This document shows, one piece after another, positions 1 to 6,506 of a stretch of DNA of 13,885 nucleotides. The translations under genes were made by a program, and so were the position numbers. The notes under the pieces were generated by a model. It was given only the letters and a program-made list of their open reading frames with translations, had not been told where the DNA came from and did not search any database. The DNA comes from Prevotellamassilia sp. (lineage in GTDB: Bacteria > Bacteroidota > Bacteroidia > Bacteroidales > Bacteroidaceae). The stretch is taken from positions 1 to 13,885 of the forward strand of contig JAHAWW010000072.1 of the NCBI GenBank assembly GCA_018383375.1, in the 5' to 3' direction. Every line of letters starts with the position of its first letter. Position 1 is the first letter of the stretch.

Positions 1-20
1 ATATATAGGAGTAGGCGTGA

Positions 21-668
21 TTATTTCACATTAAAGTTGAGCAGTCGCTCGCCGTCGACAAAGCCTTCGATGTGAACGTCGGGACTGACCACGACGGGCG
101 TGGCCGGCAGGACGTAGAAGAGCAAATCGCCGCGGCGCAGCATGGAATACTGACTGACGTGGGCCAAAACGGCTTCAGGGCTGAACGGCAGATTGGCTTC
201 GTTGCCGGCAATGGTCAAGGTCTTGTTGCCCACATTCATGCTGAAGTCGGGACAGACAAACGGGTTGCCATCGCCCAAAGACACAAACGAGCCTACCACG
301 GCCGAACTGTCGAAACCTATAGCCATGTCCCAGGGCAAACCATCGCGACGACACCGCTCGAAGAGACGGTCGGCACAAAAGGCGGCCCCCACGGTCACGG
401 CGTCGTAATAGCGACGGGCAAAACGCTCAGAGACGTAACGTCCCAATCGCGAAATGCGCAACACCAGTGCCGGACGGACGCTACAAGGGTCGGCGTAGTC
501 GGGAATGAAAAACGGCCGGCCGTCTTTGAGCATTGCTGTCTCGGGCAGTGTCTGTACGACGGGCTCACTTTTAGTAAACGAATAAAAGGGCTGTTTATTG
601 TCTGCCTCGGCATAATTGTCGGTCGCAGGCGGCTGAGTGAAGTGGTTGGCAACAGAAAAAATCTTCAT
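21..668 (-). CDS. FAH-fold (fumarylacetoacetate hydrolase family) protein, probably catalytically dead
   Basis: Predicted protein of 215 residues, assigned to the fumarylacetoacetate hydrolase family. I recognise the block from about residue 69 to 130 (LRISRLG, then a YYDAVTVG segment, then GLPW and GFDSSAVVG), which follows the order of small Bacteroidales FAH proteins. Active members bind Mg2+ or Mn2+ through two Glu and one Asp and act as hydrolases, isomerases or decarboxylases. Here the expected E-x-E is R65-P-A67, the expected Asp of the VG-I-D-F segment is A96, and the Lys before GFD is I117, so I infer an inactive relative. The ATG at 668 is chosen because MKIFSVAN matches the usual family N-terminus; the frame stays open to 911 but that part overlaps the upstream gene. 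It follows the DUF3078 gene after 38 bp on the same strand. Neither a Shine-Dalgarno sequence nor a terminator is visible. Confidence 0.72.
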   Translation of the reverse strand: MKIFSVANHFTQPPATDNYAEADNKQPFYSFTKSEPVVQTLPETAMLKDGRPFFIPDYADPCSVRPALVLRISRLGRYVSERFARRYYDAVTVGAAFCADRLFERCRRDGLPWDMAIGFDSSAVVGSFVSLGDGNPFVCPDFSMNVGNKTLTIAGNEANLPFSPEAVLAHVSQYSMLRRGDLLFYVLPATPVVVSPDVHIEGFVDGERLLNFNVK

Positions 669-706
669 GGGCTGTGAGACTCGGGGGCGTTTCAAGACTT
701 TTTTTG

Positions 707-2050
707 TCAAAAAGACACATTCAAGCCAAATGACAAGAGCTCTTGGAATTGGAAGTAAGACTTGTCTGGCTGACGGGCCACGCCGTCGTCGAAACGAGGA
801 TAGAGGAAGAGTTGCGTGGAGAGGTATTTGTTGAACTGGGCCTTGAAAGTGTTTTCCCACTCCAGTTGCACGCGTTTGTAGTCTGAGTAGTAATAGATGC
901 GTCCGCTCCACGAGAGATTTTTGATGATGTTCCAGGTGTAGCGTATCGTAATGTTGGAACCGAAACTGGTTTTGACGTGTTTGTCTTGGTCTATACCAAA
1001 AGCCGTGGCCAAGTATTTACGGTCAACGTATTTGAGGTCGTAGGCCAAGGGGCTTATGGCTGCACTGAGCGTAAAGTTTTTCACGGAGAGCTTATAGTCC
1101 ATACCGATGGAGAAAAGCGACTCAAAAGGCGACATAAAGTCAGAGTAAACATAGTCGTCGCCGCTCTTGTAGCCGGGATAAAACTGCGTCCAGCTTTGGA
1201 GCTGGAAGGTGTAGTACCAATGCTTGCTGGCCTGCAGACCGAGTTTGTTGGTCAAACGCAAGAGGTCGGCATTGGACAGGAACTTATGGTATTGGTTGTC
1301 TTTGATTGAGCGGAAGCCAATTTTGGTTTCGAGTATGTTGTTGAGTACCACCTTTTGCTTGTTGTTGTAGTTGGCCTCGAAATTCACTTGTGCCAGCCAC
1401 GAGTTGTTGCTCTCACCGCCTTTATACCAGTTGTCTGAGGTATGGTTTTGTGAGATTTGCAGCGTCACGTTGGTCTTAAAGCTCCAGAAGTTGGGTTTGC
1501 GTGCCACGATGCGCCATTCGCCGAACTCGTCGGTTTCAATGACGTCGGGGCGGTTGGCACCGGCTTTTTCGGTGAGGTTGGCTTCGGGGCGGATGTCTTT
1601 TTTGGTTTCCTGCACCGCTTTTGGTTCTGTGCCGAGATCGTCCTCATTGTGTGCGATGAGCCAGGGCGCATAGGTGTAGACATAGTTGAGTGCGTCGCTC
1701 GCGGCGAGCAACAGGCTATCGGTGGCACCAAGCGTTCGGCTGCTCCCTGCCGGCGAAAGCCCGATGGCGCGCGACACCGACGAGGAGTAGAACGTGGGCG
1801 ACGAGAAGAGGGGGAAGTAGTAGGGATTGCTCAGCGTGTCGCGTCCGTTATAGTCCCATTGGGCATAGCGATTTTTAAGGTCATCGAGCAGGCCGAGATA
1901 TTTCAGATAGAGATGCGACGTGGTGTCGGTGTGTGTGGTGTGCTTGCGTTTGGCTGTTTGTGCCGTTGCAGTGAAGGCCACAAGAGTGAGCGCCAAGGCT
2001 ACTCCCCACCTGACGAGTCTCGATGCGCGCAGAGAGCTGTTATTGTTCAT
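707..2050 (-). CDS. DUF3078-family outer-membrane beta-barrel protein
   Basis: 447 residues. Residues 1 to about 31 form a signal peptide: Arg-containing n-region, hydrophobic VALALTLVAF core, and ATAQ cleavage region. A variable, Ser/Thr-rich linker follows. The DUF3078 core begins near residue 190 with alternating strands (FWSFKTNVTLQISQ, then a DNWYKGGESN segment, then LAQVNFEANYNNKQ) and continues as amphipathic beta strands to a terminal aromatic residue (...GLNVSF), the usual C-terminal beta signal of an outer-membrane barrel. The family is widespread in Bacteroidetes; I know of no assigned transport substrate. The start codon lies inside the end of the upstream secreted-protein gene (11-bp overlap), which suggests translational coupling. 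The family assignment is firm and the function is unknown. Confidence 0.8.
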   Translation of the reverse strand: MNNNSSLRASRLVRWGVALALTLVAFTATAQTAKRKHTTHTDTTSHLYLKYLGLLDDLKNRYAQWDYNGRDTLSNPYYFPLFSSPTFYSSSVSRAIGLSPAGSSRTLGATDSLLLAASDALNYVYTYAPWLIAHNEDDLGTEPKAVQETKKDIRPEANLTEKAGANRPDVIETDEFGEWRIVARKPNFWSFKTNVTLQISQNHTSDNWYKGGESNNSWLAQVNFEANYNNKQKVVLNNILETKIGFRSIKDNQYHKFLSNADLLRLTNKLGLQASKHWYYTFQLQSWTQFYPGYKSGDDYVYSDFMSPFESLFSIGMDYKLSVKNFTLSAAISPLAYDLKYVDRKYLATAFGIDQDKHVKTSFGSNITIRYTWNIIKNLSWSGRIYYYSDYKRVQLEWENTFKAQFNKYLSTQLFLYPRFDDGVARQPDKSYFQFQELLSFGLNVSF

Positions 2051-2540
2051 TGGTATGGGTGTTCAAATGGGTGTTGAGGTAGTTGTAAGCTTTCTCCCAG
2101 TCGGTGTTGAGCGAGAAAGGTGTGATTTCTCCCGCCTCTTTGAGATAGGCCAGTGCGGTCTCTTCGTCAACCTGCTCAAAGAGCGGGTTTTCCATGGTGG
2201 CCTCGGTGAAGCGCAAGATGTGGGCTTTGCGCTCGTCGGAGGAGAGTTGGTCGGAAGAGACGAGTTCTTTGAAGAAAAGCGTGAGAAATTCTGAGAGATA
2301 GTAGGCCTGCACATCGAGCCAACGCTCGTCGGCACCGGGCCATTTTTCGAGTCCTGTCTGGCGCATAAAGCGCAGGGCCGTCACCTTGAACTGCGCAATG
2401 CGTGTCTGTGTGAAGTTGACGGTGGGATTGTCGACGGTGCGCTGTGCGTTTTCCAACACGAAGTTATAGACATTCTGCGCCCCGGCCGCCGCGGGGGCAA
2501 GCAAAAGTGTAAGGAGCAATATGGTAATGACTTTCTTCAT
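2040..2540 (-). CDS. Conserved secreted hypothetical protein, coupled to the DUF3078 gene
   Basis: 166 residues from the ATG at 2540; an in-frame ATG at 2552 would add four residues (MPNK). Residues 1-21 are a clear signal peptide (MKK, then a leucine-rich core, then AAAGA before QNVYN). The mature part is small and mostly helical by eye, rich in Glu, Leu and Phe, with no cysteine and no motif I recognise. The frame is open to 2744, but the extra N-terminal part is Arg/Pro-rich and sits before the signal peptide, so I reject it. The TAA stop overlaps the ATG of the DUF3078 barrel gene by 11 bp, so the two are probably co-translated and may act together in the envelope. The 133 bp upstream (2541-2673) contain no gene and no convincing -7 box. 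Confidence 0.72.
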   Translation of the reverse strand: MKKVITILLLTLLLAPAAAGAQNVYNFVLENAQRTVDNPTVNFTQTRIAQFKVTALRFMRQTGLEKWPGADERWLDVQAYYLSEFLTLFFKELVSSDQLSSDERKAHILRFTEATMENPLFEQVDEETALAYLKEAGEITPFSLNTDWEKAYNYLNTHLNTHTNEQ

Positions 2541-2673
2541 TTTATTTGGCATAAACGACCTGTGGGTTGCGTTAATGAGAATGCGTCGTGGGCGGTGTCT
2601 CGTCATGGTCCGACCAAACAAGTTGGGCGGCCGCTGCGCTCGCCTTGCACCATCGTGGATGTAGCAAAAGGTT

Positions 2674-4125
2674 TCACGCCTCGGCGGCTGTGTGACGGGG
2701 CAGGCGGAGTGTGTGGGTAATACAGTCGGGGAGCTCGTCGGCATAGTGGGTGACCATGAGCAGGGTTTTGTCTGGGCGGGTCATATAGTCGTCGATGACG
2801 CGCATGGCGCTACGGGTCTGGGCGTCGTCAAGCCCGTGGAAGGGTTCGTCGAGGATGAGCAGCTCGGGGCTTTTGACGAAGGCACGCACGAGCAACACGA
2901 GTCTTTGTTCGCCCGACGAGAGCGTGAGATAGTTGCGGCGAGCCAGATGTTCGGCCCCGAAAGCTTTGAGCCATTCCAAGCAGACGGCTTCGTCTTCGGG
3001 CCGATGGCGGCAATAAAGCCCAATGGTGTCCATCAGCCCGCTGGCCACAATGCGCATCACGTCGAGGTCTTTGCGATAGGCCGAAAACATCTCGGGCGAC
3101 ACATAGCCAATGCGGCGTTTGATGTCCCAGATGCTCTCACCGCGTCCACGGCGGCAGCCAAACAGGCGAATGTCGCAGGCATAGGCAATGGGATTGTCGG
3201 CACAGACGAGCGAGAGCAGTGTGGTCTTGCCCGAACCGTTGCTGCCGGTCAAGGCCCAGCGCTCACCCTTTTTCACACACCAGTTGAGGCGGTCGAGCAC
3301 CTTGCGACTGCCATAGGCGATGGTGATGTCGCGAAAGTCGATGACGGCCTCGCATTCGGCTGAAGTCTGGCCGGCGGTTGGCGCTTTGGGCGAAGGATTT
3401 TCTTGCTCCGCAGACGACGCTGCAGCAGCCTGCCATTCGGCTCTCGGCATGAGGCGACTCACGTGGCGATGGTCGACACTCAACACGTAATCGGCAAAAT
3501 CGGGCACATCGGCGCGGCGGCTCACCACGACCATGAGAGTCAGTTCGCGGCCTATCTGCTGCAGCATGGCGCAGAGTGTGGCACGGGCTTCGACATCGAG
3601 ACCTATAAACGGACTGTCAATTATGAGCAACCGAGGACGGGTGGAGAGGGTGCGGAGCAGTTGCACCTTGCGCAACTCGCCGCTCGAGAGGGTGTTGATG
3701 GCACGATGGGCTAATGCCGACACGCCGAACTGCCGCAAAAGGGTCATGGGATCGGACGAATCGGGCGTGTTAAGGGCGGCCAACTGTTCGGCCACGGTGG
3801 GAAACACTTGCTCGTCGCCGTGGTTCCAACGTTGTTGGTAATAGGCCGGTTCGGCTCCGCCGTAAACGTCTTTGAACAACACGTGGGCAACGGCCCCACC
3901 CTTTCGGGCGGCCTCGTCGAGTTGTGGACCGTAGACCAAACCACCGTCGCCACGCAGCGGGTGTTTGGCCGTGAGCAAGTCGGCCAGTAGGGTTTTGCCC
4001 GAGGCATTGGGCCCGTAGACGGCCACTACCGACGGTGTGGGCAGACTCAGCGGACATTCGAGTGTGAGGGCATATTCGGGCCGACGTGTATCGGCGTGAT
4101 GAAGCGTCAAGAGGGTTTCTTGCAT
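2674..4125 (-). CDS. Double-NBD ABC ATPase, ModF/PhrA-like
   Basis: 483 residues with two ABC nucleotide-binding domains and no membrane segment. NBD1: Walker A GPNASGKT 38-45, signature LSSGE 146-150, Walker B LLIID 166-170. NBD2: Walker A GSNGSGKT 294-301, signature LSSGE 402-406, Walker B plus catalytic Glu LLILDE 422-427, switch His H460. NBD1 has Ser171 where the catalytic Glu should be and Arg203 where the switch His should be, so it may bind but not hydrolyse ATP efficiently. The domains are joined by an Ala/Ser/Pro-rich linker of about 40 residues (roughly 225-262). Soluble twin-ATPase proteins of this kind resemble ModF (photorepair-protein A); their role is not established. I chose the ATG at 4125 because the sequence before it lies within ruvC. 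It overlaps the ruvC end by 19 bp, implying coupled translation. Confidence 0.82.
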   Translation of the reverse strand: MQETLLTLHHADTRRPEYALTLECPLSLPTPSVVAVYGPNASGKTLLADLLTAKHPLRGDGGLVYGPQLDEAARKGGAVAHVLFKDVYGGAEPAYYQQRWNHGDEQVFPTVAEQLAALNTPDSSDPMTLLRQFGVSALAHRAINTLSSGELRKVQLLRTLSTRPRLLIIDSPFIGLDVEARATLCAMLQQIGRELTLMVVVSRRADVPDFADYVLSVDHRHVSRLMPRAEWQAAAASSAEQENPSPKAPTAGQTSAECEAVIDFRDITIAYGSRKVLDRLNWCVKKGERWALTGSNGSGKTTLLSLVCADNPIAYACDIRLFGCRRGRGESIWDIKRRIGYVSPEMFSAYRKDLDVMRIVASGLMDTIGLYCRHRPEDEAVCLEWLKAFGAEHLARRNYLTLSSGEQRLVLLVRAFVKSPELLILDEPFHGLDDAQTRSAMRVIDDYMTRPDKTLLMVTHYADELPDCITHTLRLPRHTAAEA

Positions 4126-4751
4126 AAGGCTTTGGCCAGTTTGATTTGGGGTGTGGTGAGTGGCTGCGCGCCAGCACCGGAGCGTTGTTTGACAAAAGCT
4201 TTCCACGAGCGCGGTCCGTCAGACACGAGCGTGGGACGACTCGACTCAAGGTAGTGGCAATAGGCGGCGGCCAAGGCGTCGGTGGCGTCGAGAAAGGGCA
4301 CGGCATTGTCGTCGCCGATATGCAGAATGCGTTTCAACACGCCGGCCACTTGGGCCTTGTCGGCTTGGCCGTTGGCCGTGATGGCCTGTTTGATTTTGAG
4401 TGGAGCATATTCGTGAATGGGCAGTCCGCGGCTGATGGCAGCGGCAATGGCCACTCCTTGTGCGCGACCGAGTTTGAGCATGCTCTGCACGTTTTTGCCG
4501 AAAAACGGTGCCTCAATGGCGAGTTCGTCGGGCTTGAAAGCGTCGATGAGGCCCGCCACTCGCTCATAGATGCGTCCGAGCTTGGTGTAGACGTCGTGAC
4601 ATCGGCGCAAATCGATGACGCCCATAGCTATCATTTCCACCCGTTTGCCTTCAACGCGCAACAGGCCATAACCCATCACATTGGTGCCAGGGTCAATGCC
4701 CATCAAGACACGTCGGGGCGTTTGGGGAGTGGAAGTGTGTGGCATAGTCAT
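4107..4751 (-). CDS. ruvC: Crossover junction endodeoxyribonuclease RuvC
   Basis: 214 residues. RuvC is the dimeric, Mg2+-dependent resolvase that cuts Holliday junctions after RuvAB branch migration. The RNase H-like fold and acidic catalytic residues are visible: D20 in GIDPGTNVMGYG, E80 in LAIEAPFFGKN, and D155/D158 in LDATDALAAAYCH. The KIKQAITANGQADKAQV segment (about 119-135) is also typical. The C-terminus runs about 30 residues past the usual end and is basic (SWKAFVKQR...LCKKPS). Translation could start at 4751 or at the third codon (4745). A TAnnTTTG-type -7 box lies only about 10 bp upstream, which makes the transcript nearly leaderless. It is the first gene of a minus-strand unit with the ABC ATPase. 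Confidence 0.96.
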   Translation of the reverse strand: MTMPHTSTPQTPRRVLMGIDPGTNVMGYGLLRVEGKRVEMIAMGVIDLRRCHDVYTKLGRIYERVAGLIDAFKPDELAIEAPFFGKNVQSMLKLGRAQGVAIAAAISRGLPIHEYAPLKIKQAITANGQADKAQVAGVLKRILHIGDDNAVPFLDATDALAAAYCHYLESSRPTLVSDGPRSWKAFVKQRSGAGAQPLTTPQIKLAKALCKKPS

Positions 4752-4761
4752 AATTTAGATA

Positions 4762-4769
4762 CAAAATTA
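4762..4769 (-). promoter_or_regulatory. Bacteroidetes-type -7 box for ruvC
   Basis: On the minus strand this reads TAATTTTG, a full match to the TAnnTTTG consensus of the Bacteroidetes primary sigma factor. No good -33 TTTG is present about 20 bp upstream. Transcription would start near 4757, only about 6 nt before the first ATG of ruvC. A 14-bp palindromic hairpin (CTGCC-ATAA-GGCAG, 4786-4799) sits upstream at roughly the -30 to -42 region and could be an operator. Confidence 0.5.
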
Positions 4770-4785
4770 CGCAATTTCGACCATT

Positions 4786-4799
4786 CTGCCATAAGGCAG
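4786..4799. repeat. Short palindrome upstream of the ruvC -7 box
   Basis: CTGCC (4786-4790) and GGCAG (4795-4799) are perfect inverted repeats around ATAA. The position, just upstream of the ruvC -7 box, would suit an operator; the function is unproven. Confidence 0.35.
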
Positions 4800-4883
4800 G
4801 CTGTTATATATCGTTAAGTCCCGCGAGACGGTGCATACAGACACCGCGGCAAAATTGTCTTTTTCCACATCGCCACGAATGGG

Positions 4884-4891
4884 TAAATTTG
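4884..4891 (+). promoter_or_regulatory. Promoter -7-like box TAAATTTG
   Basis: Full match to TAnnTTTG on the plus strand; the -33 region is only a T-run (about 4860-4864). A transcript would begin near 4897 and meet a terminator-like hairpin within about 35 nt. It could be a chance match or a very short RNA unit. Confidence 0.25.
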
Positions 4892-4911
4892 AGGCAGAAA
4901 GAAGAGAGAAC

Positions 4912-4933
4912 GAGGCTTTTGGCCTCTTTTTTT
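4912..4933 (+). terminator. Terminator-like hairpin with T-run
   Basis: GAGGC (4912-4916) pairs with GCCTC (4922-4926) across a TTTTG loop, followed directly by seven T residues (4927-4933). The stem is short (5 bp) but GC-rich. On the plus strand nothing coding lies upstream, so its target is unclear. Confidence 0.45.
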
Positions 4934-4954
4934 ATGTTTCAACGACTTACGGGG

Positions 4955-5002
4955 ATAAGGACAGTTTTTTCTGTCATAAGGACAGAAATTTCGGGCATAA
5001 GG
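4955..5002 (+). repeat. Three ATAAGG repeats at an exact 21-bp period
   Basis: ATAAGG begins at 4955, 4976 and 4997; the first two copies extend to ATAAGGACAG. The 21-bp spacing is two helical turns, as expected for side-by-side protein binding. CTGTC at 4971-4975 can pair with GACAG on either side (4960-4964 or 4981-4985), giving two mutually exclusive small hairpins. Confidence 0.55.
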
Positions 5003-5293
5003 CCACGCTTTTTCAAGCGGCTCAAAAGTTCCGATGGCGTGGCTTGGCGTTGTTTTTGAAAGCTACGCAGCAGGTATTTTGAAGTATTATCATTTGTTTC
5101 AAAAGCATTTATGTCAATTATCCAAACCTTTACTTCATCGTCAAACCTATTTTAACAAAAAACGCCAAGATAAAAAAAGTGGTTAATCCCAAATTTCTTG
5201 CGTCACAGACAAGCCCTCGTTTTGAACAAAACGGCGGAGTTGTTATAAAATACTAAATCAACAAGATTTACGCGCATATTGATTAAAAATGTG

Positions 5294-5301
5294 TAACTTC
5301 G
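5294..5301 (+). promoter_or_regulatory. Bacteroidetes-type -7 box for rnpB
   Basis: TAACTTCG is one base from the TAnnTTTG consensus. The predicted start is near 5306-5308, about 58 nt before the P1 helix of RNase P RNA. The -33 element is weak (TTTA near 5267-5270). Confidence 0.45.
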
Positions 5302-5312
5302 CCATTCCGTTG

Positions 5313-5352
5313 GTCGCGGAGCCGAGGCTGAAAGTCTGCTCGGCGCCGCGAC
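5313..5352 (+). other. Strong hairpin in the 5' leader of rnpB
   Basis: Bases 5313-5326 pair with 5339-5352: 13 of 14 positions are Watson-Crick with one A-G mismatch (5320/5345), around a 12-nt loop. The stem lies after the predicted start site and ends 12 nt before the P1 helix. It is not part of the standard RNase P RNA fold, so it is either a leader removed during 5' processing or an extra 5' domain. Confidence 0.6.
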
Positions 5353-5364
5353 TATCTCACACAC

Positions 5365-5797
5365 GGGAGAGCAGAAGGCCGGTCTGTCGCTCAAGGCTAC
5401 GAGTCTTGTGAGGAAAGTCCGGGCAACTCGAGGCGCCCCGCTTCTTAACGGGAAGCAGGCCGTGAGGCTTGATTAGTGCAGAAGAAAACAACCGCCCGTT
5501 GCAACCACACACTGAGCATGCAAATGCCGGAAAAAGTGCGCACACTACATGCGCGTGTGGCAGCGGGTAAGGGTGAGAAGGTGGGGTAAGAGCCCACCGG
5601 TCGGGCGGTGACGTCCGAGCCGTGCACATCGGGGGTTGAAAGTTCGCGTATACCGGCGTCGGAGGGCTGCCTCGCCCGAGCTTGGCACGTCGGAGGGTAG
5701 AACGATAGAGCTTGTCGGTGACGGCAAGTCCGGATAAATGACAGACAAGGTGGCCTTGCCGCCTACAGAACCCGGCTTACAGGCCCTCTGCTCTCCT
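5365..5797 (+). ncRNA. rnpB: RNase P RNA, bacterial type A
   Basis: Catalytic RNA that, with RnpA, cuts 5' leaders from pre-tRNA. Conserved parts appear in the right order: GAGGAAAGTCCGGGC at 5410-5424 (CR-I), AGAAAACAACCGCC at about 5483-5496, GGGTGAGAAGGTGGGGTAAG around 5571-5590 followed by AGCCCACC, and ACAGAACCCGGCTTACAGG at 5765-5783 (CR-V). The ends are set by P1: GGAGAGCAGA-A-GGCC (5366-5380) pairs with GGCC-C-TCTGCTCTCC (5782-5796), with one mismatch. The length of about 430 nt is slightly above the common range. A T-run follows P1 immediately. Confidence 0.95.
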
Positions 5798-5805
5798 CTT
5801 TTTTT
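5782..5805 (+). terminator. rnpB end: P1 3' strand followed by a T-run
   Basis: The 3' strand of P1 (5782-5796) is followed by TC and then seven T residues (5799-5805). No separate terminator hairpin follows, so P1 itself, a long-range helix, may serve as the terminator stem. The next gene starts 41 bp downstream without an obvious promoter. Confidence 0.45.
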
Positions 5806-5840
5806 AGCATCACAACAAAACACTCATACAAGCATCACAA
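5806..5840 (+). repeat. Duplicated 10-mer in the leader of the DJ-1 gene
   Basis: AGCATCACAA occurs at 5806-5815 and again at 5831-5840 (offset 25). The 41-nt leader before the ATG contains only two G residues and is A/C-rich, so it is probably unstructured. No Shine-Dalgarno sequence is present. Confidence 0.4.
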
Positions 5841-5846
5841 ACAAAT

Positions 5847-6389
5847 ATGATTCACGTCATACTGGCCGACGGTTTTGAAGAAATTGAAGCCATCACCGTC
5901 ATCGACATTCTGCGCCGCTGCAAACTCGACGTGCAGACCGTGAGCATCTCGGGCAAACGGCTCGTCACCGGCACCCACAACCTGCCTTTTATGGTCGACG
6001 CCGTTTTTCGTTTCTCCAGCATTGGCGACAGCGACTGCATCGTCTTGCCCGGTGGCATGCCGGGAGCCGAAAACTTGGCCACCTGCCACCACTTGCACCG
6101 CGCACTGCTCAAACAAGACGCGGCCAACAAACTCATCGCCGCCATCTGTGCCGCACCTATGGTGCTGGGCCGACATGGCATCTTGCGCGACCGCAAAGCC
6201 ACATGCTACCCCGGCTTTGAGCACTACCTCCCCGAAGGAGCCTACACCGGCGAGGCCGTGACACAAGACACCAACATCATCACGGCTTTTGGACCCGCAG
6301 CGGCTGCCGACTTTGCCTTCGCCATTGCTCGACGGCTGGTACCCGACGAGGTGGTCGACACCGTGAGACAAGGCATGCTCTTCGCCTGA
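5847..6389 (+). CDS. DJ-1/PfpI family protein (DJ-1/YajL type)
   Basis: 180 residues, the usual length for the DJ-1/YajL group. The N-terminal strand and E14 (GFEEIEA) match the conserved Glu that polarises the reactive cysteine. The nucleophile elbow is AAIC101AAPMVLG. A C-terminal GP-x-A-A-x-x-F-A-F segment (about 148-159) also fits the family. Members are cytoplasmic dimers linked to oxidative and carbonyl stress, reported as glyoxalase or deglycase; which activity is physiological is debated. It lies just after rnpB, and recG follows after 117 bp. No TAnnTTTG box is seen between the rnpB T-run and the ATG, so it may be expressed by read-through. Confidence 0.9.
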   Translation: MIHVILADGFEEIEAITVIDILRRCKLDVQTVSISGKRLVTGTHNLPFMVDAVFRFSSIGDSDCIVLPGGMPGAENLATCHHLHRALLKQDAANKLIAAICAAPMVLGRHGILRDRKATCYPGFEHYLPEGAYTGEAVTQDTNIITAFGPAAAADFAFAIARRLVPDEVVDTVRQGMLFA

Positions 6390-6506
6390 CCAAGCCCTCG
6401 GCAACAGCCGGCGGCCTAAGCCCCACCATACTGTTGAAAAGCCGGCCAAAGAGCTGGTTTTTCGCGTTTATATCCACCGGCACATAGCAACAAAACCACA
6501 CAGACC

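Larger units (their letters stand above)
4770..5293. other. Divergent intergenic region between ruvC and rnpB, no convincing gene
   Basis: About 520 bp with no credible protein. The one open frame on the plus strand (4831-5082) has random-looking composition and no recognisable similarity. The left half holds the palindrome next to the ruvC promoter, an imperfect GC hairpin (4821-4849), a -7-like box (4884-4891), a terminator-like hairpin (4912-4933) and three ATAAGG repeats (4955-5002). The right half (5083-5293) is AT-rich and contains a palindrome CGTTTT-GAAC-AAAACG (5218-5233) and a minus-strand TAnnTTTG match (5142-5149, TAGGTTTG) without a clear target. Confidence 0.55.

Noticed and set aside
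1457..2077. Plus-strand open frame of 206 codons opposite the DUF3078 gene
   Set aside because: Shadow of the barrel gene: no signal peptide, no recognisable domain, and Arg/Gly/Val-rich as antisense frames of such genes usually are.
4831..5082. Plus-strand open frame of 83 codons between ruvC and rnpB
   Set aside because: It spans a terminator-like hairpin and the 21-bp repeats, with no ribosome-binding site and no similarity I recognise.
5203..5823. Several minus-strand open frames across 5203-5823
   Set aside because: They are antisense to RNase P RNA, whose conserved blocks and P1 helix are unmistakable.
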